Below are positions 8,248 through 15,551 of a stretch of DNA of 64,000 nucleotides, one piece after another. The notes beneath the pieces were generated by a model, which had not been told where the DNA came from, ran no database searches, and worked only from the letters and a program-made list of their open reading frames with translations. Positions within the stretch are counted from its first letter, which is position 1; every line of letters starts with the position of its first letter. The stretch covers positions 1-64,000 of the forward strand of contig UQWA01000013.1 of the NCBI GenBank assembly GCA_900544685.1. The letters are read 5' to 3'. This stretch comes from an uncultured Lachnospiraceae bacterium (GTDB lineage Bacteria > Bacillota > Clostridia > Lachnospirales > Lachnospiraceae). Position numbers and translations under genes: made by a program.

Positions 8248-8330
8248 TGTGGAAAGGCACATATTGAATTTATTTAAAGTCAATTCGCACAGTTTCAGTC
8301 ACGCCTGTTTTCCCGAATTAGAATTGGAGA

Positions 8331-9131
8331 CTATATTCCATAATCTAAAATACCATCATTCATATATTCCTGTATTGCATAATAATCTGATAGCTCTTCA
8401 CTATTGAAAGCATCCTTAATGAATAATTTCATACAGAATGAACCTCCTGATAAATAAAAAACCTTCGGTATTTCATTATCACGCCACACGGAAATAATCA
8501 TATTTTGATTATCATCACGCCAGAAATCAATTCCGTTTTTAATTCCATATTCATCTGTTTCACTAATTGAGCAAGAAGGATCTCCATATTTTAAAATATA
8601 CTGCTGCTTCAATCCGCTTTGTTCCCAACCAATTTGATTATCCTCTGAATCCTCTGGATCGTCGTAATAAACGACTGCTGTTAATTTATCCTCTTCAAAT
8701 ATATATATTACTTCCATTTTATATAAACCAAGTCTTACATGGTCAGCTTCATAATATGTAAGCAAGACAGCTTCTTTGTTTTCTGCCTCTGCTTGCTGTT
8801 GCTCACTTTTAATTGAATAATAATCAGAATCAGGAATATCAGGATCATTATAATAAGTTTTATATTCTTCCTCACCTTCCTCATCTGTTTCTTTTACATA
8901 TAAAACTTTTTCACCCTCTGCGTCATTCAGTACAATATTATTCTTTACCACCTCATCTACAGATGTGCCCCATTTATAATTTCCATACCCATCAATAGAG
9001 AGCGCGTCTTCATTTTCTATGGCCATGGAGTCTTCTGTCTCCATTTCTTTCGCACCGCACCCGCTAAGCAAAAAGATACTAAATAAAGCAATTCCTACTT
9101 TCTTAAAATGTTTAATTTTTCTTTCCACCAC
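8331..9131 (-). CDS. Lipoprotein of unknown function, element cargo
   Basis: A 266-residue exported lipoprotein: basic start, hydrophobic core GIALFSIFLL, lipobox LLSGC with Cys at about residue 25, then an acidic mature part rich in Glu and Asp. It starts at GTG (GTGGTG, after AGGGGG). A strongly acidic linker (residues 28-130) precedes a mixed region with WRDD and VWRD segments. No family recognised. It lies inside the integrated element, between the replication operon and the broken regulator, so it is likely cargo displayed on the cell surface. Confidence 0.7.
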   Translation of the reverse strand: MVERKIKHFKKVGIALFSIFLLSGCGAKEMETEDSMAIENEDALSIDGYGNYKWGTSVDEVVKNNIVLNDAEGEKVLYVKETDEEGEEEYKTYYNDPDIPDSDYYSIKSEQQQAEAENKEAVLLTYYEADHVRLGLYKMEVIYIFEEDKLTAVVYYDDPEDSEDNQIGWEQSGLKQQYILKYGDPSCSISETDEYGIKNGIDFWRDDNQNMIISVWRDNEIPKVFYLSGGSFCMKLFIKDAFNSEELSDYYAIQEYMNDGILDYGI

Positions 9132-9274
9132 AATTCCCCCTCTAATTTCTTTTTATTCGTCTGTCAAAAACGCTCCCATAAATATATGGCTTTAATATGC
9201 AAAACTATTTTTTTAATTATACACTATTAAGCTATTTATAGCAATAGTAGCGTTTGGTTTTATGGAGATCATTC

Positions 9275-9486
9275 ATGATCAAATTTGATAAGCTATGGCA
9301 AACCATGAAAGAAAAGGGCATCACACAATATGATCTTTACACCAAATATAACGTAAATCGTGCCCAGGTATATCGTTTAAAACACAATATGAATGTACAG
9401 ACCAATACCTTAGACCGCCTAACATTCTGCAATGCAGCCTTGATGATATAGCGGAACACTTTCCAGACGATAATTTTTTCCAATAA
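9275..9486 (+). pseudogene. XRE-family (Cro/CI) regulator broken by a frameshift
   Basis: From ATG at 9275 (GGAG seven bases upstream) the frame reads a typical small helix-turn-helix: LWQTMKEKGITQYDLYTKY and NRAQVYRLKHN, then LDRL. At about 9420 it shifts; the correct continuation NILQCSLDDIAEHF runs in another frame to TAA at 9484-9486. Intact homologues carry one or two extra residues here (typically LDRLCNIL), so a four-base loss is the simplest cause. As the only DNA-binding regulator of the element apart from Xis, its loss may leave element control altered. Confidence 0.7.
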
Positions 9487-9513
9487 AAAATGAGGTGATA
9501 TGCACCTCATTTT
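9487..9513. terminator. Bidirectional terminator
   Basis: AAAATGAGGTG (9487-9497) and CACCTCATTTT (9503-9513) form an 11-pair perfect stem with a five-base loop, directly after the stop of the broken regulator and followed by T-rich sequence. Confidence 0.8.
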
Positions 9514-9567
9514 CTCTTTTCTTATATATTTTTGTCTTTACTCCATCCAAATACTCATTTTTCTAAG

Positions 9568-9611
9568 TTTACACCTTTCTAATATCTTTACACCAATCCA
9601 TACACCATTTT
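9568..9611. repeat. Candidate integrase arm-binding repeats, rpsR end
   Basis: TTTACACC at 9568-9575 and 9587-9594 and TACACCATTTT at 9601-9611. The first matches 2886-2893 and the last matches 2877-2887 at the other end of the element, placing repeats inside both ends. Confidence 0.45.
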
Positions 9612-9662
9612 CCTAAGAATCTGTAAGAAAACATAACAGTTTATAAGGCCTATCCATGATGT

Positions 9663-9705
9663 AAAAAAACCTCCAAACACCTGTAAACCAAGCATTTGAA
9701 GGTTT
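9663..9705 (-). terminator. Terminator of the rpsF-ssb-rpsR operon (element-borne)
   Basis: AAACCTCCAAA (9667-9677) and TTTGAAGGTTT (9695-9705) pair over 11 positions with one G-U; seven T follow on the minus strand. It lies inside the element, 31 bases past the rpsR stop, so the element seems to bring a replacement terminator. Confidence 0.75.
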
Positions 9706-9735
9706 CGAAAGATCTGCGTTACCGCTTACAGGAGC

Positions 9736-9758
9736 ATTAGTCCTGTACGTATGGCATC
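9736..9758. repeat. Attachment site within rpsR (attR-like copy)
   Basis: The rpsR-side copy of the 23-bp near-repeat found at 2803-2825. It contains the last six sense codons and the stop codon of rpsR, so insertion keeps the gene intact. Distance between the copies gives an element of 6,933 bp. Confidence 0.88.
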
Positions 9759-10000
9759 AGTGCAACGTGACGTGCTCTCTTGATTGCAGATGTGAGAGCT
9801 CTCTGATGTTTTGCACATGTTCCTGTGATTCTTCTTGGAAGGATTTTTCCTCTTTCAGAAACGTATTTCTTTAATTTGGCTGTATCCTTGTAGTTAATTT
9901 CATTATTTTCTTTACCGCAGAATACACAAACTTTTTTTCTTCTGCGTCCGCCTCTTCTCTTCATTGGAGAGTCGCTTCTATCACTTCTATTGTAAGCCAT
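9737..10000 (-). CDS. rpsR: 30S ribosomal protein S18
   Basis: An 87-residue ribosomal protein of the small-subunit platform, binding 16S rRNA together with S6. The conserved core KLKKYVSERGKILPRRITGTC and AIKRARHVALMPY is complete; a Cys pair near the N-terminus (CVFCGKENN) is the zinc-binding form of S18. Third gene of the rpsF-ssb-rpsR operon. Its last codons form the attachment site of the integrated element and its stop is unchanged, so function should be unaffected. Confidence 0.98.
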   Translation of the reverse strand: MAYNRSDRSDSPMKRRGGRRRKKVCVFCGKENNEINYKDTAKLKKYVSERGKILPRRITGTCAKHQRALTSAIKRARHVALMPYVQD

Positions 10001-10023
10001 GATTCTTACCTCCTATCGAAATT

Positions 10024-10473
10024 CTAGTTAAACGGCAGCTCCTCATCGATACCATCCGGTATATTCATGAATCCGTCTCCTGCTGCGGCACTAGGTGTCG
10101 GTCTGCTCGGTGACGGTGCTGCACTATAGCCGCCTTCTGATACTCCGGATGCATTCTTGCTCTCAGCGAATTCCTGTTCTTCTACAACAACGTCTGTTGT
10201 GTAGACCTTCATTCCGTCCTTATTGGTATAGCTTCCTGTCTGGATACGACCGGTAATCGCGATCTTGATTCCCTGACGGAAATACTTCTCTGCAAATTCT
10301 GCGCTTCTACCGAATGCAACACACTGGATAAAGTCTGCGGTTGCCTCTCCATCACGTTTAAATCTGCGGTCTACAGCCAATGTATATCTTGCTACTGCGG
10401 TAGCATTCTCGCCTGCTGAGTAACGAACTTCCGGGTCTCTCGTTAAACGACCCATTAAAATGACTTTATTCAT
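10024..10473 (-). CDS. ssb: Single-stranded DNA-binding protein
   Basis: A 149-residue SSB: an OB fold from MNKVILMGRLTRDPEVRYS to about residue 105 (FIQCVAFGRSAEF, ITGRIQTGSY), a flexible Ser/Pro/Gly-rich linker, and the acidic tail DEELPFN with the DxxPF type end that docks repair and replication partners. It lies between rpsF and rpsR, the standard order in Firmicutes, where SSB made with S6 and S18 covers single-stranded DNA in replication and repair. Confidence 0.98.
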   Translation of the reverse strand: MNKVILMGRLTRDPEVRYSAGENATAVARYTLAVDRRFKRDGEATADFIQCVAFGRSAEFAEKYFRQGIKIAITGRIQTGSYTNKDGMKVYTTDVVVEEQEFAESKNASGVSEGGYSAAPSPSRPTPSAAAGDGFMNIPDGIDEELPFN

Positions 10474-10488
10474 TCTGATCTCCTCTTA

Positions 10489-10776
10489 TTATGCGTCCTG
10501 TCTAACACACAAATATCTGAGAACGTTTTCCATAATACGAACATGTCTTTCCAGTTCTGCCGGGCAAGTAGCCTCTGCGTCAAACTGAATGAAATAGTAA
10601 AAACCTTCGCTCATTTTCTGAATGTCGTAAGCAAGTTTCTTCTTACCCCATTCGTCAACATTCGTAATTGTACCGCCAAAACGTGTAATATACTCTTTTA
10701 CTTTTTCTACGGTAGCTGTTCTTGCGTCGTCCTCAAGCTTTGCGCTGACAACAACTGCTAATTCATACTTGTTCAT
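10489..10776 (-). CDS. rpsF: 30S ribosomal protein S6
   Basis: A 95-residue protein starting MNKYELAVVVSAKLEDD, with the S6 core (EYITRFGGTITNVDEWGKKKLAYDIQ, then YYFIQFDA). A longer open frame reaches 10881, but AAGGAGG at 10787-10793 is ten bases before the ATG at 10776, and the extra 35 residues are not S6-like. First gene of the operon with ssb and rpsR; S6 binds S18 on the ribosome and in many bacteria the pair represses its own mRNA. Confidence 0.98.
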   Translation of the reverse strand: MNKYELAVVVSAKLEDDARTATVEKVKEYITRFGGTITNVDEWGKKKLAYDIQKMSEGFYYFIQFDAEATCPAELERHVRIMENVLRYLCVRQDA

Positions 10777-10783
10777 GCGTTTT

Positions 10784-10829
10784 GCACCTCCTTGTGGTCT
10801 CTGGCCCCTTTCCGAAAAAGGAGCAAGGA
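10784..10829 (-). promoter_or_regulatory. rpsF leader hairpin covering the ribosome site
   Basis: In the RNA, UCCUUG (from 10824-10829) pairs with CAAGGA (10789-10794), which is part of the AAGGAGG ribosome site. An inner stem CUCCUUU / AAAGGGG with a UUCGG loop lies inside (10805-10823). Such a fold could let the S6-S18 complex block translation; the binding itself is inference. Confidence 0.45.
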
Positions 10830-10860
10830 ATTGAAATATATCACGAATATATACTTTAGC

Positions 10861-10892
10861 ACAGAAAGTGCCTGAAATCAAGCACTTTCTGT
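10861..10892. repeat. Perfect 11-bp inverted repeat upstream of rpsF
   Basis: ACAGAAAGTGC (10861-10871) and GCACTTTCTGT (10882-10892). No T run follows on the minus strand, where it would need to stop transcription from the gene at 10936-11565, so it may be an operator or mRNA leader element rather than a terminator. Confidence 0.45.
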
Positions 10893-10935
10893 AAAAAACG
10901 AATATTGTTTTGATAAAACAGTTATTCCGTGTCTC

Positions 10936-11565
10936 TTATTTAAACACGATATTTATATACTGTGTACGTTTCAGTTTCGTATTCTCTGCACATATCCAAA
11001 GATAAAATCCTTTTCCCCCGGATATCTTCACAGATCCACCGTTCTTTAATGCCTTGTCCATATCCCAGTTTCTCTGTGAATAAGATAGTGTTCTCAATTT
11101 CCATCCTTTTTTCAGATTGAGTTTTATTTTCTGCTTTTTGTTCTGGTATTTGGAATAACTCAAGTATATAGTAGTTGCTTTATTGAAGCGATTTCCTTTT
11201 ATTGTTGTCTTTCCAATTTTTACAGATGAAATCGGATTTTCATATTTCAGAATCGTAAGTTTTGTTTTATAGGTTTTCTTTCTAATCTTGGTTGTAATGG
11301 TTACCTTACCAGGCTTTTTTGCATGAACCCAGATTACACCTTTTTTTACTTTCACTGTCGCAATTTTTGTATTACTGGATTTTACAGTTGCATTCGCCTT
11401 TCCTATTGATCCGATATTATAATCTTCATAAGAACCCGGAATTAACAGATTCGTCTCGCTTGTATGTATGTCATAATAAGGTTCTTCTGCCATTACCGGA
11501 ATGGCTGTTACCATAATCATTACTGCCAGTAACAGTGATATTACTTTTTTCATTATATTTTTCAT
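10936..11565 (-). CDS. Secreted Ig-like (Big_2-type) protein
   Basis: A 209-residue protein with a signal peptide (MKNIMKKVISLLLAVMIMV...VMAEE). Residues 60-105 show the Big_2 pattern: VKSSNTKIATVKVKKG, then HAKKPGKVTITTKI. A second Lys-rich beta domain follows (ISSVKIGKTTIKG, then LKKGWKLRTL). It shares its layout with the protein at 1879-2595. No cell-wall anchor is seen. Probably an extracellular adhesion or wall-associated protein; exact role unknown. Confidence 0.8.
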   Translation of the reverse strand: MKNIMKKVISLLLAVMIMVTAIPVMAEEPYYDIHTSETNLLIPGSYEDYNIGSIGKANATVKSSNTKIATVKVKKGVIWVHAKKPGKVTITTKIRKKTYKTKLTILKYENPISSVKIGKTTIKGNRFNKATTIYLSYSKYQNKKQKIKLNLKKGWKLRTLSYSQRNWDMDKALKNGGSVKISGGKGFYLWICAENTKLKRTQYINIVFK

Positions 11566-11687
11566 ACTATTTCTTACCTTCCTATATTATATTATTGTAC
11601 ATTGTCAGAAAAATTTCCTTCTGGTATCTGTCCCAAAATAATGCAGCTATAATATTTTTTTCATAACCATTTCCCTTTCCCTTTCTT

Positions 11688-11879
11688 TTATACTTTTTTT
11701 GTCAACCCTCTGGTATTTTTCTCTACCAGCTTCCGGGGGACCATAACCTGATGCCCGCATCCCTGGCACTTCAGTCGGAAATCTGCTCCCACTCTCAGGA
11801 TTTCCCACTCCTGGCTGCCACATGGATGGGGCTTTTTCAGTTTTACGATGTCCCCTACGTCATACTGTAAACGCTCCAT
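11688..11879 (-). CDS. DUF951 family protein
   Basis: A 63-residue protein with the DUF951 pattern: VGDIVKLKKPHPCGSQEWEI, then DFRLKCQGCGHQVMVPR. Conserved Cys (PHPCG, CQGCGH) suggest a metal or nucleic-acid binding fold. Start at ATG 11879 with AGGAGG five bases before it; a GTG two codons upstream lies in the ribosome site. Cellular role unknown. It follows the sirtuin gene with a 12-base gap and is probably co-transcribed. Confidence 0.9.
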   Translation of the reverse strand: MERLQYDVGDIVKLKKPHPCGSQEWEILRVGADFRLKCQGCGHQVMVPRKLVEKNTRGLTKKV

Positions 11880-11891
11880 TTTCACCTCCTG

Positions 11892-12617
11892 CTATTTAAT
11901 TTCAATACTTTCAAATACTTTTCCTATGCTGTCCTGGATCACCAAATCCGCATTTTTATCTCTGGACGTTACGTTCTTGTTGATCACCACCAGATGTTTG
12001 CCACGGAAGTAATCAATCAGTCCTGCTGCCGGATAGACCACCAGTGAGGTTCCGCCAATAATCAGTACCTCTGCCTGAGAGATGTACTCCACGGACTTGC
12101 GCAATGTGTAATCATCTAAGCCTTCTTCATATAGTACTACATCTGGCTTAATGGTTCCGCCACAGGTACAGGTCGGCACGCCTTCTGCATGAAGCATATA
12201 TTCCGCATCATAGGACTTATGGCACTTCATGCAGTAATTGCGCAGGACGCTTCCGTGAAGTTCCAGCACTTCCCTGCTGCCTGCTGCCTGATGAAGCCCG
12301 TCAATATTCTGGGTAATCACTGCCTGCACATGTCCCTGTGCTTCCCACTGTGCCAGACGCTTGTGTGCCATATTGGGTTTTGCCTCCGGGCACAGCATTT
12401 TTTTCTTATAAAAACGATAAAATTCATCTGTATGATACATGAAAAAGCTGTGACTCAGAATCGTCTCCGGCAGATAATCGTATTCCTGATGATACAGTCC
12501 GTCTACACTTCGAAAGTCCGGAATACCGCTCTCCGTAGAAACTCCGGCTCCACCAAAAAATACTACTTTATGACTCTCCTGAATCCACTTCTGTAAAGTC
12601 TCAATTTCTTTTCCCAT
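11892..12617 (-). CDS. cobB: NAD-dependent protein deacylase, Sir2 family
   Basis: A 241-residue sirtuin that removes acetyl groups from lysine using NAD. Motifs in order: GAGVSTESGIPDFRS (NAD binding), TQNIDGLHQ, LELHGS with the catalytic His, the zinc Cys CMKCHKS and CTCGG, and GTSLVVYPAA. ATG at 12617 has AAGGAA upstream; the longer frame to 12650 lacks a site. It lies in a run with sortase B upstream and DUF951 downstream. Substrates cannot be read from the sequence. Confidence 0.95.
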   Translation of the reverse strand: MGKEIETLQKWIQESHKVVFFGGAGVSTESGIPDFRSVDGLYHQEYDYLPETILSHSFFMYHTDEFYRFYKKKMLCPEAKPNMAHKRLAQWEAQGHVQAVITQNIDGLHQAAGSREVLELHGSVLRNYCMKCHKSYDAEYMLHAEGVPTCTCGGTIKPDVVLYEEGLDDYTLRKSVEYISQAEVLIIGGTSLVVYPAAGLIDYFRGKHLVVINKNVTSRDKNADLVIQDSIGKVFESIEIK

Positions 12618-12658
12618 GTATGATTCCTTCTTTCTTACCTTAAAACTCATAAATCTTA

Positions 12659-13573
12659 TTATGAATTACTTTCCGCTCCTGCTTCTGTTTCGTATCCGTC
12701 AGCCTTTGGCACAGCCTGATAGGTTCTGACTCGCTTTCCCTGTACAATAAATCGTGTTGCCTCATTACCTGTACAGGTAGACAGGGTCACTACCGTATCC
12801 GTATAATCCACATCTACGCCGGTATCATATAATGACTGATCCTGTGCATGGTAGATGAATTCCTGGAAGTCTTCTTTATCCCGGAAGGTAATCTGATAGT
12901 CCTGACCAAATTTGTCTACTTCTGCGCATGAAAAAATCTCGTATTTATAAATTCTGGTCGGTGTATAGATCCAGAAATACGGACTCTTTTTATATACTTC
13001 CTGATCACGGTAATTCTTCAGGCTGCCAAACATAGAACCATTTTTCATGTTATGGCCATATACAATGGTATTACGCTGTCCAAAGTTACTCTTATTCATA
13101 TAATCCATGAAAATAGAACCTGCAAAATTATCGGTTCTCTGGAATGTACGATGCAGATAATAATCATTATCTTCTCCCTGAACAATCGGATAATTGATGG
13201 TATCAACCGCTTCCATCTCCAGCCAGCCAATCACATCCGGGTTAATTTCCTGCAGACTGTCAAAATCAATGGGATTTTCCATGTTCTCAAACCGGCTGCT
13301 GCCACTGTGTTCTGTCAGCTCCGCATCTCCCCACTCATCTCCCATGGTATCATTCGCATCCATGGTATCTTCCAGTCCTTCTGTGACTTTTTCATTGTCC
13401 GCATATTCTTCCAGTGCTGTGTATTCATCCACTCCGGTCTTATAGTCCAGATAAATCGTCACCAGCTTCCATGCGGCAAAACAGAAAATACCAATTGCAA
13501 TCAGCAAAATCAACGTACTGATTACATTCCCGATCCCGCCTTTTTTCTTCTGCCGCCGTCTTCGTCCTGCCAT
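12659..13573 (-). CDS. srtB: Class B sortase
   Basis: A 304-residue membrane transpeptidase. A basic cytoplasmic start (MAGRRRRQKKKGG) is followed by one membrane helix (residues 15-40), an acidic linker, and the sortase B barrel: NYPIVQGEDNDYYLHR, the His in VYGHNMKNG, and the Cys nucleophile in TLSTCTGNEATRF with a nearby Arg. Class B enzymes anchor single wall proteins or build pilus bases. No pilin or sorting-signal protein is adjacent, so its substrates lie elsewhere. It follows the two-component genes on the same strand with a 12-base gap. Confidence 0.95.
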   Translation of the reverse strand: MAGRRRRQKKKGGIGNVISTLILLIAIGIFCFAAWKLVTIYLDYKTGVDEYTALEEYADNEKVTEGLEDTMDANDTMGDEWGDAELTEHSGSSRFENMENPIDFDSLQEINPDVIGWLEMEAVDTINYPIVQGEDNDYYLHRTFQRTDNFAGSIFMDYMNKSNFGQRNTIVYGHNMKNGSMFGSLKNYRDQEVYKKSPYFWIYTPTRIYKYEIFSCAEVDKFGQDYQITFRDKEDFQEFIYHAQDQSLYDTGVDVDYTDTVVTLSTCTGNEATRFIVQGKRVRTYQAVPKADGYETEAGAESNS

Positions 13574-13585
13574 ATACTACCCTCC

Positions 13586-14842
13586 TTACACTTTTCTCCG
13601 ATTCTTTTTTCCACTTTCTGACTTCTTATTTGTTCCAAATCTCTGATGTCTGGTCATTGGATCCTCTTCTTTTGGTGGTTCCGGTGCCTGCACTTTCTGC
13701 GTCGGGTTACTGATTCCCGGAAGCATAACTGTAAATGTGGTACATTCCCAGTCACTTGCTGCCTCGATGATACCACCATGCAGTTCTACGATTCGCTTGG
13801 CAATGGACAATCCCAGCCCGGATCCACCGGTCTGGCTGGATCTGGCATTGTCCACACGATAGAATTTTTCAAAAATAGTTTTCAGACTCTGCTCCGGTAT
13901 CTCATGTCCCTGATTTTTGAACGTAATAACAATATCCTGTCCTTTAGCTCTTGCCTCAATCTGAATCTCTGTATCTGTATAGCTGTAGGCTATGGCATTT
14001 CTCAGTAGATTATCAAATACACGGGCAAGCTTGTCCGGATCTCCCAGTACCATAAGATCATCATCTGTCTCTACGGAACATGTCAGATACTTTGCTCTCA
14101 GCACACCATAGCTTTCATCTGCAAGCTGTTCCAGCATCATAGACAGATTCAACTGCTCCTTCTCCAGCACAATATCCTGCAGGTTGTATTTGGTGATCTC
14201 AAAAAATTCATTGATCAGCTCCCGCAGTCTTTCTGCTTTTTCCAGCGTCACATGAATATATTTCTGTCGGTCCTCGTCCGCTATGGTTTTTCTCTGATCC
14301 AGCATAGTCAGATAGGCAACCACAGAAGTTAACGGTGTTTTCAGATCATGTGCCAGATAGACTACCAGATCATTTTTCTTCTGTTCACTGATAGCAGTCT
14401 CCATCTCCTTGCGCTTCAACGTTGCCCGCAATGCCATCAGCTTATCTTCCAGCGGCTTCAGTTCCGGCACCAGCACAATCTGTTCATCATCTTCTCTCTG
14501 AATGACATCAATTGCCGCTTCCACACTGCTCAGATAATGTAGCATTCTTTTTATCAGAAGATTGTAAAAAATCAGGAACAGAATAATAAATCCCAATATC
14601 AGGAAAAAATCTTTATGATCCATGAAAATCCTGCCGTACCACTCATTGGCTGTCACAGCATCCATATTGGTACTGGTAAAAATCCCCATAATCAGATTCG
14701 TAAACAGGTCCTGAAAGATACCATCAATAAAAAAATGGACAATCCCCTCCCCTATGACCAGTGTCAGAAATGCCACCAGACCTGTACGAATCAGAATTGT
14801 CCTCTTTAGCTTCTTATAGTTACTTTTCAACCTTGTATCCAA
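13586..14842 (-). CDS. Sensor histidine kinase, VanS-like
   Basis: A 418-residue membrane kinase. Two membrane helices (about 16-40 and 75-100) bracket an external loop. A HAMP-like segment leads to the dimerisation box with His in YLAHDLKTPLTSVVAYL, then LINEFFEITKYN as in VanS proteins. The ATPase domain has N, G1 and G2 boxes (NLLRNAIAYS, GSGLGLSIAK). A basic tail follows. Its start overlaps the regulator gene by 23 bases. The closest look is VanS, but no van ligase genes are nearby, so a wall-stress sensor role is the safer reading. Confidence 0.9.
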   Translation of the reverse strand: MDTRLKSNYKKLKRTILIRTGLVAFLTLVIGEGIVHFFIDGIFQDLFTNLIMGIFTSTNMDAVTANEWYGRIFMDHKDFFLILGFIILFLIFYNLLIKRMLHYLSSVEAAIDVIQREDDEQIVLVPELKPLEDKLMALRATLKRKEMETAISEQKKNDLVVYLAHDLKTPLTSVVAYLTMLDQRKTIADEDRQKYIHVTLEKAERLRELINEFFEITKYNLQDIVLEKEQLNLSMMLEQLADESYGVLRAKYLTCSVETDDDLMVLGDPDKLARVFDNLLRNAIAYSYTDTEIQIEARAKGQDIVITFKNQGHEIPEQSLKTIFEKFYRVDNARSSQTGGSGLGLSIAKRIVELHGGIIEAASDWECTTFTVMLPGISNPTQKVQAPEPPKEEDPMTRHQRFGTNKKSESGKKNRRKV

Positions 14843-15515
14843 CTCCCCATACGGTCTTTATGAAATCTGTCTTTCCCATAGAACCGCCCATCTTCTCACG
14901 AAGGTGACGGATATGTACCATTACCGTATTGTTGCTCTGTTTATAATATGTCTCATGCCATACCTGTTCAAACAACTGCTCTGAGCTGATTACCTGTCCA
15001 CGGTTCTCACACAGAATCCACAGAATATCGAATTCAATGGGGGTCAGCGTCAGCTCTCGCTCATTAAACTGGCATTCATGGGTGCTGCGGTTCATCACCA
15101 GACCACCAAAATCTATGATATCTTCCTGTGGCTTATTGCCTTCATTATACTTGGTTACACGGCGTAGTTGTGCTTTTACCCGCGCCATGAGTTCCAGAGG
15201 GTTAAACGGCTTTTCAATATAATCATCTGCCCCCAGGGTCAATCCTGTGATCTTGTCCATGTATTCGGTCTTTGCTGTCAGCATAATCACAGGAAACATA
15301 TACTTTTCTCTGATTTTCTGTAAAATCGTAAATCCATCAATGTCCGGAAGCATCACATCCAGGATGGCGAGAGAAGGTTTCTCCTTCTCTACCGCCTCCA
15401 GAGCATCTTTTCCATTGTAGCATTTGACCACTTCAAAATTCTCATTCTGAAGATACAGTCCGATGACGTCGGCGATTTCCCGCTCATCATCCACTACGAG
15501 TATCTTATCCGACAT
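14820..15515 (-). CDS. Response regulator, OmpR/VanR-like
   Basis: A 231-residue regulator: receiver domain with VVDDERE, phospho-acceptor Asp in LAILDVMLPDIDG near residue 53, and Lys in YIEKPFNPLELMARV; then an OmpR-type winged helix (NERELTLTPIEFDILWIL, SNNTVMVHIRHLREK). It should be phosphorylated by the kinase encoded directly downstream and bind promoters, possibly including that of the operon continuing into sortase B. Confidence 0.95.
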   Translation of the reverse strand: MSDKILVVDDEREIADVIGLYLQNENFEVVKCYNGKDALEAVEKEKPSLAILDVMLPDIDGFTILQKIREKYMFPVIMLTAKTEYMDKITGLTLGADDYIEKPFNPLELMARVKAQLRRVTKYNEGNKPQEDIIDFGGLVMNRSTHECQFNERELTLTPIEFDILWILCENRGQVISSEQLFEQVWHETYYKQSNNTVMVHIRHLREKMGGSMGKTDFIKTVWGVGYKVEK

Positions 15516-15551
15516 AACTTCCTCTTCTTTCTTTTCGCTGTGAATCGTAAA

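Noticed and set aside
7945..8283. Minus-strand frame in the element gap
   Set aside because: It reads through the large inverted repeat and promoter region and has no good start.
10861..10892. Inverted repeat as terminator of the gene at 10936-11565
   Set aside because: No T run follows on the minus strand; kept only as an inverted repeat.
13586..15515. Vancomycin resistance cluster
   Set aside because: Only VanRS-like sensors are present; no vanH, ligase, vanX or vanT genes adjoin.
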